Source: an uncultured Saprospiraceae bacterium (GTDB lineage: Bacteria; Bacteroidota; Bacteroidia; Chitinophagales; Saprospiraceae). From it: 10,153 nucleotides of DNA. Made by a program: the position numbers and the translations under genes. Shown in pieces: positions 1 through 6,302 of the stretch. The number at the start of each line of letters is the position of its first letter. Position 1 is the first letter of the stretch. The stretch is taken from NCBI GenBank assembly GCA_905479665.1, contig CAJQNM010000795.1, forward strand, positions 1-10,153, read 5' to 3'. Under the pieces are notes generated by a model. It searched no databases and had not been told where the DNA came from. It worked only from the letters and a program-made list of their open reading frames with translations.

Positions 1-2
1 CT

Positions 3-548
3 ATGAGGGATGATTTTGAGGACTTTGTGACCAAGCATAAATACAATTTCGATCAGGTAGAAGAGATTCCAATAGATGCCATGTGGCATGAGATCGAGCG
101 AGATCTGGCACCTCGCCGATCCAAGATGAGTTGGATCTGGAAAGTGGCTGCTGCTGTACTGGCCCTGGCGATATCGGTACCTATCGGGGTGGAGGTGCTG
201 AGCGTAGAGCAAACGACAGAGCATGCCATGACCCCCGTAGCGGAAGTATTTCCTGCATGGGAACCGGAGGAAAATAAATACCTCCAGTTGATCTCCGCCA
301 AGAAAAGAGAAATAGGATTTGACACCGTACAAGTGCAGAATTTTCCGGAGCTCCAGCAACAGCTGAAAGTGATGGAAACAGATTTTACCCAAAGCATCAG
401 TGATCTGGAACGCTACGGAGATAAGGAGGCCATTCTTAAGGTCTTAGTCAGATACCACGAACGACAATTAAATATTTTAGAAAAACTTGCCCGTGAGGCA
501 GAAAAAGAAAAACACAATGCTAAACCATACGAAGATCGCATATACTAA
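3..548 (+). CDS. Anti-sigma-factor-like single-pass membrane protein
   Basis: 181-residue protein of unassigned family. Residues 1-43 are charged and probably cytoplasmic, with an acidic start (RDDFEDF) common in Bacteroidota anti-sigma-like proteins. Residues about 44-66 (WIWKVAAAVLALAISVPIGVEVL region) form one membrane segment. The rest (about 95-170) is rich in E, K, Q and L, is probably periplasmic and helical or coiled-coil, and lacks cysteines. The ATG at 3-5 lies in ATGA, so an upstream gene could end at the TGA (4-6) in the usual 4-bp overlap; an ECF sigma factor would be the expected partner, but it is outside the window. The 3' end overlaps the next gene by 32 bp, which supports one operon. 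The role in sigma sequestration is inferred from architecture and neighbours; no catalytic motif is visible. Confidence 0.72.
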   Translation: MRDDFEDFVTKHKYNFDQVEEIPIDAMWHEIERDLAPRRSKMSWIWKVAAAVLALAISVPIGVEVLSVEQTTEHAMTPVAEVFPAWEPEENKYLQLISAKKREIGFDTVQVQNFPELQQQLKVMETDFTQSISDLERYGDKEAILKVLVRYHERQLNILEKLAREAEKEKHNAKPYEDRIY

Positions 549-1842
549 TCGCTGGTGTTTATTTGCTGGACTCCTATTTTTTTCAAGCACGGTTTGGAGC
601 CAGAGTACCTTGTCACGAACCATCGAGCAAGATCTGGGAGACTTGCAAAATGGAAGCCTTACGGTAGAGCACCATCGGGGCGAGTTGCACATTCGTCAAT
701 CTGCAGATGCGCATGCCCACTTAAGTATGGAAATATCGGCACGTGGACACGATGAGGATGAAGTAAATCGCTTTATCGAGTCGATCACGATAGAGCGCTC
801 TGGATCTGAAAAAGATCTAAAGATTAAGACTGCTGATCAAATTGCTTCCTGGCAGATAAATATGGGATCCAGTAAAATAAAATTAAAAGACGGCACCGTA
901 TTTAAAGGAATCAAAGAGCTGGAATTAAATTTAGTGATTGAAGTGCCCGAGCTTGCTACCCTCCGGCTTGCTAATAAATATGACGATATCCATATTGGCG
1001 GTTTTATGGGAGATTTATACGTCAAATTGTATACCGGTGAGCTGTATGCCAAGGATATTTCTAAGTCCCTTAATCTTGACTTAAAATATGGCAGTGCGGA
1101 GGTCGGAAATGTAGGTGATGCAGCCTTGGTTTTGTATGAATCAGAATTGGAAATGAAAGATGCGGCCAAGGTCACTATTGATTCCAAATACAGTCAGTAT
1201 AATATCGGAGGCGCGACTTCGCTCTCCCTAGTCAGCTATGAAGATGAAATTATCACCAAAAATGTCTCAGGAGATGTGCAGTTGGATGTAAAGTATGGTG
1301 ACTTGGAAATGGGAAGCTTGGGTACGGTAGCCGTTACTTTTTACGAAACGGATTTTACAGCAGGACAGTCGCAAAAATTTACTGGAAATATGAAATATGG
1401 CAAAGTCTCACTGGAATCTGCAGATCTCTTTCAGTTGGCCAGCAATTACGAAACGGACATAGAGTTGGGCAGGGTGGCGCAACTGGTTTTGCAAGAATCA
1501 AAATATGGCTCGGTAGAGGTGGGGCAATTAAACCAAAGTGCTGATGTAACTGCCTACGAAACTTCTCTGGAAGTGGATCAGGTAGGTGATCAATTTCGAT
1601 CACTCAAAGTAGACTCCAAATACGAATACATAGATTTTCCCTTACCTGCCAACCTATCTTATAGTTTGGATGCCGAACTGAAATATGGTGAGCTTGAGTA
1701 TGCAGAGTCACTTTTTGCACACAAACATAGTCGAGTCGAGAAGAACAGTGCTGTAACTGTTAGTGCTGCATCCTCAGATGCACCCACGACGACATTAATT
1801 ATTCGTGGCTACGAGACAAATGTAGATCTGAGGGCTCAGTAG
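517..1842 (+). CDS. Secreted DUF4097-like repeat protein with tyrosine ladder
   Basis: 441-residue exported protein when started at the ATG at 517. That start gives a clean signal peptide: basic/polar MLNHTKIAYTNR, hydrophobic CLFAGLLFF, then a likely signal peptidase I cut after VWSQ (residue about 29). A TTG start at 487 would only add a charged tail. Residues about 30-150 resemble the N-terminal part of DUF4097/DUF2807-type putative adhesins. Residues 154-390 are a regular repeat in which K-Y(G) motifs alternate with Y-E(T) motifs, about 17-18 residues apart, with a full period near 35. This suggests a right-handed beta-helix with one or two rungs per unit. It overlaps the anti-sigma-like gene by 32 bp and is probably co-transcribed and co-regulated with it. 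It is probably periplasmic or surface-exposed. The family assignment comes from repeat style and context; the molecular role is unknown. Confidence 0.75.
   Translation: MLNHTKIAYTNRWCLFAGLLFFSSTVWSQSTLSRTIEQDLGDLQNGSLTVEHHRGELHIRQSADAHAHLSMEISARGHDEDEVNRFIESITIERSGSEKDLKIKTADQIASWQINMGSSKIKLKDGTVFKGIKELELNLVIEVPELATLRLANKYDDIHIGGFMGDLYVKLYTGELYAKDISKSLNLDLKYGSAEVGNVGDAALVLYESELEMKDAAKVTIDSKYSQYNIGGATSLSLVSYEDEIITKNVSGDVQLDVKYGDLEMGSLGTVAVTFYETDFTAGQSQKFTGNMKYGKVSLESADLFQLASNYETDIELGRVAQLVLQESKYGSVEVGQLNQSADVTAYETSLEVDQVGDQFRSLKVDSKYEYIDFPLPANLSYSLDAELKYGELEYAESLFAHKHSRVEKNSAVTVSAASSDAPTTTLIIRGYETNVDLRAQ
976..1686 (+). repeat. Protein-level ~35-residue repeat (KY / YE alternation)
   Basis: In the protein starting at 517, K-Y pairs have lysine at residues 154, 190, 224, 259, 293, 329, 368 and 389 (codons 976, 1084, 1186, 1291, 1393, 1501, 1618, 1681). 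The intervening Y-E or Y-T motifs have tyrosine at 172, 207, 241, 276, 311 and 347, with one more Y-E at 432. Spacing is 34-36 residues within each series until the last units, where it becomes irregular. The repeat is clear in the protein but not as identical DNA, so it is an old, diverged and selected repeat rather than a recent tandem expansion. Confidence 0.8.
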
Positions 1843-1908
1843 ATTGAGAACGACTTGCACGTCAAAGAAAATTTTCTCAGGAGATAGCCTAATTGGATAA
1901 AGACATCA

Positions 1909-1982
1909 GCATACTGGATTTGCATACTGTGGAACTAATATGTATACTTAGAAAGTTATTAGTGGAAACACTTTTACTTAGA
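1909..1982 (+). promoter_or_regulatory. Candidate promoter/operator of the toxin-antitoxin pair
   Basis: The 149-bp gap before the antitoxin carries two short direct repeats: GCATACTG at 1909-1916 and 1922-1929 (13-bp period) and TACTTAGA at 1945-1952 and 1975-1982 (30-bp period). A possible Bacteroidota promoter overlaps them, with TTTG at 1919-1922 as the -33 element, 20 bp, then TATACTTA at 1943-1950 as a weak -7 box (consensus TAnnTTTG). A small inverted repeat AGTG-gaaa-CACT lies at 1961-1972. Repeats overlapping both promoter boxes would fit autorepression by the antitoxin or toxin-antitoxin complex, but each element is short and the call is tentative. Confidence 0.3.
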
Positions 1983-1991
1983 CGTTAACTT

Positions 1992-2183
1992 ATGACGATC
2001 ATTCTTAAGAAGGGAGATAGTATAGAGAAACTCCAAGAGCAACTCCAAGAGATTGCTGAAAAAGAACAGGACAGGCGAAGAAAGCGTAAAAGGGAGATTC
2101 TGGAAGCGACCGCAGGTACGGTGGTTTTTGACAAGGAAAAAACACCTTTAGAGATCCAGAAGGAGATGCGGGATGACTGGTAA
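1992..2183 (+). CDS. VapB-like antitoxin
   Basis: 63-residue, strongly charged protein encoded directly upstream of a PIN-domain toxin. Its position, size and 11-bp overlap with the toxin gene define it as the antitoxin. Residues 8-40 (with LQEQLQEIAEKEQ and then a basic RRRKRKR stretch) look like a helix with a basic, possibly DNA-contacting patch. The C-terminal tail (PLEIQKEMRDDW) ends in the acidic/aromatic R-D-D/E-W type sequence often seen in antitoxins of PIN toxins, where the tail occupies the toxin groove. A 9-bp sequence CTCCAAGAG is repeated in frame at 2031 and 2043, giving L-Q-E-Q-L-Q-E. There is no clear AbrB, ribbon-helix-helix or Phd signature, so its DNA-binding fold is unassigned. 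Confidence 0.75.
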   Translation: MTIILKKGDSIEKLQEQLQEIAEKEQDRRRKRKREILEATAGTVVFDKEKTPLEIQKEMRDDW

Positions 2184-2550
2184 TAAGATCTTTCTTGACA
2201 CCAATATTCTCATCTACTATCTTCAGGAACGGGAAGAAGTCCTGTTTTCTCTGATTGAATTTAACGACATTCTGGTTTCGGTCATCTCTAAGATAGAATT
2301 GCTAGGATACCATTCCATCTCAGCGGTTGAAGAAGAACAAATCGAACATTTTCTTAGTACAGTCGAGTTGATCCAACTAAATGATCAGATTTCTGATATT
2401 GCTATCGATCTCAGGAAGAAGTATAGGATGAAAACACCAGACAGCATTATCGTTGCTACAGCAATTTATTGCGATGCCACTCTTGTGACGGCAGATAGGC
2501 AGCTCTCGAAAGTCGCCGACATCACAGTCATACGATATGGAAGTGAGTAA
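2173..2550 (+). CDS. vapC: VapC-type PIN-domain ribonuclease toxin
   Basis: 125-residue PIN-domain protein, a normal length for VapC toxins. The acidic Mg2+-binding residues are all present in the expected places: D9 in FLDTNILIYYL, E42 in SKIELLGY, D90 in TPDSIIVATA and D108 in TADRQL. VapC toxins are Mg2+-dependent endoribonucleases that usually cut tRNA or rRNA and are neutralised by their cognate antitoxin; the target here cannot be read from sequence. The ATG at 2173 lies inside the antitoxin gene (11-bp overlap), consistent with translational coupling. The catalytic set is intact and there is no frameshift, so the toxin is expected to be functional. The gene converges on pyrH with only 21 bp between the stop codons. 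Confidence 0.92.
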   Translation: MTGNKIFLDTNILIYYLQEREEVLFSLIEFNDILVSVISKIELLGYHSISAVEEEQIEHFLSTVELIQLNDQISDIAIDLRKKYRMKTPDSIIVATAIYCDATLVTADRQLSKVADITVIRYGSE

Positions 2551-2555
2551 TATGA

Positions 2556-2571
2556 AAAGATTGAGGTCTTT
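2556..2571. terminator. Weak possible bidirectional hairpin between convergent genes
   Basis: AAAGA (2556-2560) and TCTTT (2567-2571) can pair around a 6-nt loop in the 21-bp gap between the stops of vapC and pyrH. The stem is short and A/T-rich. It is listed only because no better terminator is visible for either gene. Confidence 0.18.
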
Positions 2572-3291
2572 CTAAACTGTCTCATCACTAGAAACCAAAG
2601 TCCCCACCCTTTCACCAATCGCGATGCGCTTGAGATTTCCCGATTCCAGGACATTAAATACCACGATGGGCAATTTATTTTCTTTGCAAAGGGTGAATGC
2701 GGTCATATCCATGACCTGCAGATCCATTCGGATCACTTGGTCAAATGTAAGGGTGCCATACATCTGGGCAGTTGGATCTTTTTCTGGATCTCGCTCATAG
2801 ATCCCATCTACACGTGTACCCTTTAGAATGACATCGGCTTGTATCTCATTGGCTCGCAATGCCGCTGCAGAGTCTGTGGTAAAATAGGGACTGCCCGTCC
2901 CGGCAGAAAATATTAATACTCTCTTTTTCTCTAGATGCCTGATCGCACGCCGCCGGATATATGGCTCAGCAATTTCGCGCATCTCAATCGCAGATATTAG
3001 TCGCGTATAAACACCCATGCCTTCCAGTGCACTTTGCAGTGCCATTCCATTGATGACCGTCGCAAGCATACCCATGTAGTCGCCTTGCACCCGCTCGATC
3101 CCGGAATGACTGGCTTGCAGTCCGCGAAAAATATTTCCACCACCGATTACGATGGCTATTTCAATACCGAGTTCTCGAAGCTCTTTGATCTCATTGGCAT
3201 AGTGCTGCAGCATCTCCGGGTTGATACCATAAGGCTGGTCTCCCATCAGGGACTCACCACTCAGCTTTAACAGGACTCTTTTGTATTGCAC
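2572..3291 (-). CDS. pyrH: Uridylate kinase (UMP kinase)
   Basis: 239-residue bacterial UMP kinase of the amino-acid-kinase fold, phosphorylating UMP to UDP with ATP in pyrimidine nucleotide synthesis; it acts in the cytoplasm as a hexamer. Visible motifs are YKRVLLKLSGES (3-14), the phosphate-binding GGGNIFRG (50-57), DYMGMLATVINGMAL (71-85), GTGSPYFTTDSAA (131-143), KGTRVDGIYERDPEKDP (157-173) and LQVMDMTAFTLCKEN (191-205). The length is normal. The start is GTG, not ATG: the family begins with exactly this YKRVLLKLSGE stretch, and no in-frame ATG lies upstream. It is the last gene of the translation operon but sits behind a strong terminator (3308-3341). The frequent partner frr is not next to it; instead a convergent toxin-antitoxin pair follows. 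Confidence 0.96.
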   Translation of the reverse strand: MQYKRVLLKLSGESLMGDQPYGINPEMLQHYANEIKELRELGIEIAIVIGGGNIFRGLQASHSGIERVQGDYMGMLATVINGMALQSALEGMGVYTRLISAIEMREIAEPYIRRRAIRHLEKKRVLIFSAGTGSPYFTTDSAAALRANEIQADVILKGTRVDGIYERDPEKDPTAQMYGTLTFDQVIRMDLQVMDMTAFTLCKENKLPIVVFNVLESGNLKRIAIGERVGTLVSSDETV

Positions 3292-3307
3292 GAATCGAGA
3301 AGGTATA

Positions 3308-3341
3308 AAAAAAGGGACGCTTTAATTTGCATCCCTTTTTT
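3308..3341 (-). terminator. Intrinsic terminator between tsf and pyrH
   Basis: On the - strand AAAAAAGGGATGC pairs with GCGTCCCTTTTTT: 13 bp including one G-U wobble, with an 8-nt loop, followed by a run of U. The A-rich flank means it could also work in the + direction. It lies 13 bp past the tsf stop and ends 16 bp before the pyrH start, so it should end or attenuate the ribosomal transcript before pyrH. Confidence 0.8.
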
Positions 3342-3353
3342 ATTATTTATTAA

Positions 3354-4190
3354 TTAGCCGAGTTTCACGTGCTTAAAATCAGTCACCGTTAAATCCGGAT
3401 GTTTTGACTTTAAGTATTGCTCGACATTCATTTTTCCATCCTTTACGAAGGCCTGGGCCAGCAAGGTATTTTCTTTAAAGAACTTATTGAGTTTGCCCAT
3501 TGCGATCTTCTCGACCAGTGCATCTGGCTTCCCTTCTGCTCTCGCTTGTTCCTTACCCACTTCAATTTCTCGATTGATCGTGGCCTGATCAACTCCACTC
3601 TTATCGACAGCGACGGGCTTCATGGCAGCTACTTGCATAGCTACATCGCGACCTGCTTCTCTAAGCTCATCACCAGCTTCGCTCAGACCGACTATGACAC
3701 CAGCCTTGTATCCCATGTGGATGTATGAAGCAACTTGGGGTGCTTCGAGTCGGGCATATCCTGCCACTTCCAGTTTTTCGCCGATCACGCCGATCTGCTC
3801 GATGACTTTCTCGCCAATAGCCAAATCGTCGATTTTCTCAGCAAGAAGACCCTCCAGATCTGTCGGAAATTTATCCAAGGCAATTTCGGCGATCCTTTTG
3901 GTCAGGTTGATGAAATCTTCGTTCTTGGCCACGAAGTCGGTTTCGCAGCTCAATTTGAGTACCACACCTCGCTTATGATCATCAGAAACCACTGCAAAGA
4001 CCACTCCTTCCTTTGCTTCACGCCCTGCTCTCTTCAGGGATAGCTTTTGGCCTGTGGTACGCAGTAGATCAATCGCTTTTTCAAAATCGCCCTCAGCTTC
4101 ACTGAGTGCTTTTTTGCAATCCATCATTCCCGCTCCGGTCTGATCTCTTAGTTTCTTGACGTCGGAGGCAGTTATTTTAACTTCGGACAT
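3354..4190 (-). CDS. tsf: Translation elongation factor Ts
   Basis: 278-residue EF-Ts, the guanine-nucleotide exchange factor that regenerates EF-Tu-GTP. Residues 5-45 form the UBA-like N-terminal domain (VKKLRDQTGAGMMDCKKALSEA pattern, residues 11-32). The EF-Tu-contacting signature C-E-T-D-F-V-A-K-N-E-D-F is at residues 82-93. The core continues to a C-terminal LLAQAFVKD segment typical of the family. Length is normal for Bacteroidota. The ATG start has no Shine-Dalgarno sequence, as is usual in this phylum. It lies 33 bp downstream of rpsB, in the conserved rpsB-tsf pair, and is followed by an intrinsic terminator. Confidence 0.97.
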   Translation of the reverse strand: MSEVKITASDVKKLRDQTGAGMMDCKKALSEAEGDFEKAIDLLRTTGQKLSLKRAGREAKEGVVFAVVSDDHKRGVVLKLSCETDFVAKNEDFINLTKRIAEIALDKFPTDLEGLLAEKIDDLAIGEKVIEQIGVIGEKLEVAGYARLEAPQVASYIHMGYKAGVIVGLSEAGDELREAGRDVAMQVAAMKPVAVDKSGVDQATINREIEVGKEQARAEGKPDALVEKIAMGKLNKFFKENTLLAQAFVKDGKMNVEQYLKSKHPDLTVTDFKHVKLG

Positions 4191-4223
4191 TGTTGCTTAG
4201 TGGTATTTAAATTTGGATAATAA

Positions 4224-4943
4224 TTATTGAGAGCTCTGTGTCTCTTCTTTCATTTTACGGCGCTCATCCAATCCCTCCTTGATGCAACTCACTACAAAAT
4301 CCGATATGATTTGAATACTCTTGGAGGCATCGTCATTGGCAGGAATCGGAAAATCTACCATGTTGGGATCAGAATTGGTATCGACCATGGCAAAAGTCTT
4401 AAGGCCAAGTTTACGGGCTTCAGCAAGAGCAATGTGCTCATGATGGATGTCTACCATAAACAGAGCATGTGGCAAGCGATTTAAGTGCGCCATCCCGCCC
4501 AGTACCTTTTCCAGCTTATTGCGCTCACGAGTCAGCGTGAGGCGCTCTTTTTTAGTAACACTGCTCAGGCTACCATCGGCAAGCATCCGATCAATATTAT
4601 TCATTTTCTTTACCGAACGACGTATCGTGGCAAAATTGGTCATCATACCTCCCAACCAACGTTCGGTGACAAAAGGCATCTCGACAGAGCGGGCTGCATC
4701 ATGAACGATGTCGCGCGCCTGTTTTTTTGTAGCCACAAACATAATCTTGCGACCACTCTTAGCGAGTTGCTTAAGTGCCCTTCCAGCGCTCTCCATGCAC
4801 TCGGAAGTGCGGTTGAGATCGATGATGTGGATGCCTCGACGCTCCATGAAAATGTATGGCTGCATCTTTGGGTTCCACTTTCTTTTCAAATGACCAAAGT
4901 GGACTCCTGCGTCAAGTAATTCTTTGTACGACGGCTGATTCAT
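4224..4943 (-). CDS. rpsB: 30S ribosomal protein S2
   Basis: 239-residue ribosomal protein S2, a late-assembling small-subunit protein. Clear signatures are GVHFGHLKRKWNPKM (residues 13-27), RRGIHIIDLNRT (35-46), the FVATKKQA stretch, RWLGGMMTNFATIRRS and the C-terminal VDTNSDPNMVDFPIPANDDASKSI. The last stretch is strongly conserved in S2 proteins. The ATG start gives the normal N-terminus. It lies 30 bp after rpsI and 33 bp before tsf on the - strand. No separate promoter is obvious in the short gap, so it is most likely transcribed from the rplM promoter. Confidence 0.97.
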   Translation of the reverse strand: MNQPSYKELLDAGVHFGHLKRKWNPKMQPYIFMERRGIHIIDLNRTSECMESAGRALKQLAKSGRKIMFVATKKQARDIVHDAARSVEMPFVTERWLGGMMTNFATIRRSVKKMNNIDRMLADGSLSSVTKKERLTLTRERNKLEKVLGGMAHLNRLPHALFMVDIHHEHIALAEARKLGLKTFAMVDTNSDPNMVDFPIPANDDASKSIQIISDFVVSCIKEGLDERRKMKEETQSSQ

Positions 4944-4973
4944 TGACTGAAAATTAGTTTTTCAAAAAATTGT

Positions 4974-5360
4974 TTAACGCTTGCTGAACTGGAAGCTCTT
5001 ACGTGCTTTAGGTTTACCGTATTTCTTACGCTCAACCACCCTGGCATCACGGGTGAGAAATTTTTGTGCCTTAAGTGGTGGTCGAAAATCTTCGTTGATT
5101 TTCACCAGGATCCGAGAGATCGCCATGCGAATAGCCTCTGCCTGCCCCTTAAAACCACCTCCTTTTACATTGACTTTCCAGTCGTAAATGTTTTCGGAAT
5201 CGATCGCAATGAAAGGAGCAAGTACCTTATTATGTACGTGAGCCTGTGGAAAATACTCTTTTAGCTCTTTGCTATTGATCACTATGTTACCCTTGCCACT
5301 CGTGGCGTATACACGGGCCACTGCTCCCTTACGTCTACCTACTGCATTAATTATTTCCAT
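4974..5360 (-). CDS. rpsI: 30S ribosomal protein S9
   Basis: 128-residue S9 of the small-subunit head. It begins with the typical NAVGRRKGAVARVY (residues 5-18) and contains VKGGGFKGQAEAIRMAISRIL (65-85). It ends with a basic tail RKKYGKPKARKSFQFSKR whose terminal S-K-R is the conserved segment that reaches the P-site tRNA. Length is normal. The ATG start is 11 bp after the rplM stop, the usual rplM-rpsI pairing, so the two are surely co-transcribed. Confidence 0.98.
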   Translation of the reverse strand: MEIINAVGRRKGAVARVYATSGKGNIVINSKELKEYFPQAHVHNKVLAPFIAIDSENIYDWKVNVKGGGFKGQAEAIRMAISRILVKINEDFRPPLKAQKFLTRDARVVERKKYGKPKARKSFQFSKR

Positions 5361-5371
5361 AATTTGCTTGA

Positions 5372-5815
5372 CTAGAAATTAAATTCTTTTGGTTGTTGTG
5401 CTGCATGCGGATGCTCTTCGCCCGTATACACATATAGTTTCTTAAACATTTGTCTGCCCAATGTATTCTTCGGCAGCATGCCTCGCACGGCTCGTTCGAT
5501 CACCTCCTCAGGACGACGATCGAGCACTTCCTTAGCGGTTCGGCTTTTTTGACCTCCAGGATAGCCAGAGTAGCGTAGATAGGTCTTTTGTGCCCATTTG
5601 TTTCCGGTAAAACGAATCTTTTCGGCATTGATCACTATCACACAATCGCCACAATCCACATGAGGTGTATAGTGCGGTTGGTGCTTGCCCCGCAATACGT
5701 GAGCAATCTTAGATGCAATTCGCCCTACAGGCTGACCAGCCACATCAACGACGTACCATCCATGCACGACATCTTCCTTGCGGGCCGATTTCGTTCTATA
5801 ACTTAAAGTATCCAT
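5372..5815 (-). CDS. rplM: 50S ribosomal protein L13
   Basis: 147-residue L13, an early-assembling large-subunit protein. Conserved segments are WYVVDVAGQPVGRIASKIAHVLRGKHQPHYTPH (residues 20-52), GDCVIVINAEKI (56-67), TGNKW (70-74) and AVRGMLPKNTLGRQMFKKLYVYTGEEHPH (109-137). The reading frame is open for 35 more codons upstream to an ATG at 5918-5920, which would give 182 residues. I chose the ATG at 5813-5815 because it gives the family's usual length and N-terminus (MDTLSYRTKSARKED), and because the promoter lies inside the would-be extension. It is the first gene of the translation operon, with an expected leader of only about 30 nt. Confidence 0.97.
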   Translation of the reverse strand: MDTLSYRTKSARKEDVVHGWYVVDVAGQPVGRIASKIAHVLRGKHQPHYTPHVDCGDCVIVINAEKIRFTGNKWAQKTYLRYSGYPGGQKSRTAKEVLDRRPEEVIERAVRGMLPKNTLGRQMFKKLYVYTGEEHPHAAQQPKEFNF

Positions 5816-5853
5816 ATTCTTACATGTTATCCCCGACAAAGTCAAAAGGAGCG

Positions 5854-5885
5854 CAAATGTATAGTTCTCCGATTCATTTACCAAG
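5854..5885 (-). promoter_or_regulatory. Promoter of the rplM-rpsI-rpsB-tsf operon
   Basis: Read on the - strand, TACATTTG (5861-5854) is an exact match to the Bacteroidota -7 consensus TAnnTTTG. CTTG (5885-5882) lies 20 bp upstream as a near-match to the -33 TTTG element, an ideal spacing. Transcription should start near 5848, leaving a leader of about 30 nt before the rplM ATG. No long structured leader that would fit a ribosomal-protein autoregulatory RNA is visible in that short stretch. Confidence 0.65.
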
Positions 5886-6022
5886 ACAAAAGCAAAGAAA
5901 ATCGCACCCTTCTTTTTCATAACCTCCTGAAAAACAGTGGAATTTTCGCCACGTAATATTTGCCATGCTGTATTTCTGACGTGTCTTCTATTGCGATGAG
6001 TTTATTTTGGCCAGCCTGCAGG

Positions 6023-6155
6023 GAAAAGACGAAACTGTGATTTTCAGGCATCATCATGCTGTACAGCAGGATACAAAGCTCTTGGTATGAACCCTTGAGA
6101 CGTCATTTGCTGCGCTTTTGGCTCTGATCGCCGGGTCTAATCGAAAAGACGAAAC
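6023..6155 (+). repeat. 13-bp direct repeat within diverged ~120-bp units
   Basis: GAAAAGACGAAAC occurs exactly at 6023-6035 and 6143-6155, 120 bp apart. Two further words occur in the same order ahead of each copy: GACGT at 5979 and 6100, and TTTTGGC at 6005 and 6116. This suggests two diverged copies of one unit rather than a single chance word. The function is unknown. Confidence 0.5.
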
Positions 6156-6274
6156 ATAGCCCAAAGTGTACATATCGGTTTTTAACAATGTATAAAATGC
6201 AAACATTGAGCTAGGTACGAAGAGGGAAATGTTAAGGATTAAAATATTTTACACTATGTCGGATTCTGGCATAG

Positions 6275-6302
6275 TTTATGCATTACGGTATATAATAATT
6301 TG
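6275..6302 (+). promoter_or_regulatory. Weak candidate promoter for a + strand small transcript
   Basis: TAATTTG (6296-6302) is one base short of the TAnnTTTG consensus spacing. TTTA (6275-6278) is a poor -33 element, only 17 bp upstream. The surroundings are very A/T-rich, which makes chance matches likely. It is proposed only because a strong terminator downstream needs a promoter somewhere to its left. Confidence 0.22.

Noticed and set aside
1866..1877. Palindrome AGAAAATTTTCT after the repeat-protein gene, and the TGAGAA/TTCTCA pair at 1845-1879, as a terminator
   Set aside because: The palindrome has no loop and the outer pair encloses a 23-nt loop without a following T-run; both are A/T-rich and likely to occur by chance.
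3417..4043. Open frames on the + strand opposite tsf, rpsB and other conserved genes
   Set aside because: They are antisense to strongly conserved coding sequence and their translations show no domain or sensible composition.
6023..6155. CRISPR or tandem-repeat array
   Set aside because: Only two copies of a 13-bp word are present, 120 bp apart, with no regular 30-40 bp repeat-spacer pattern and no cas genes.
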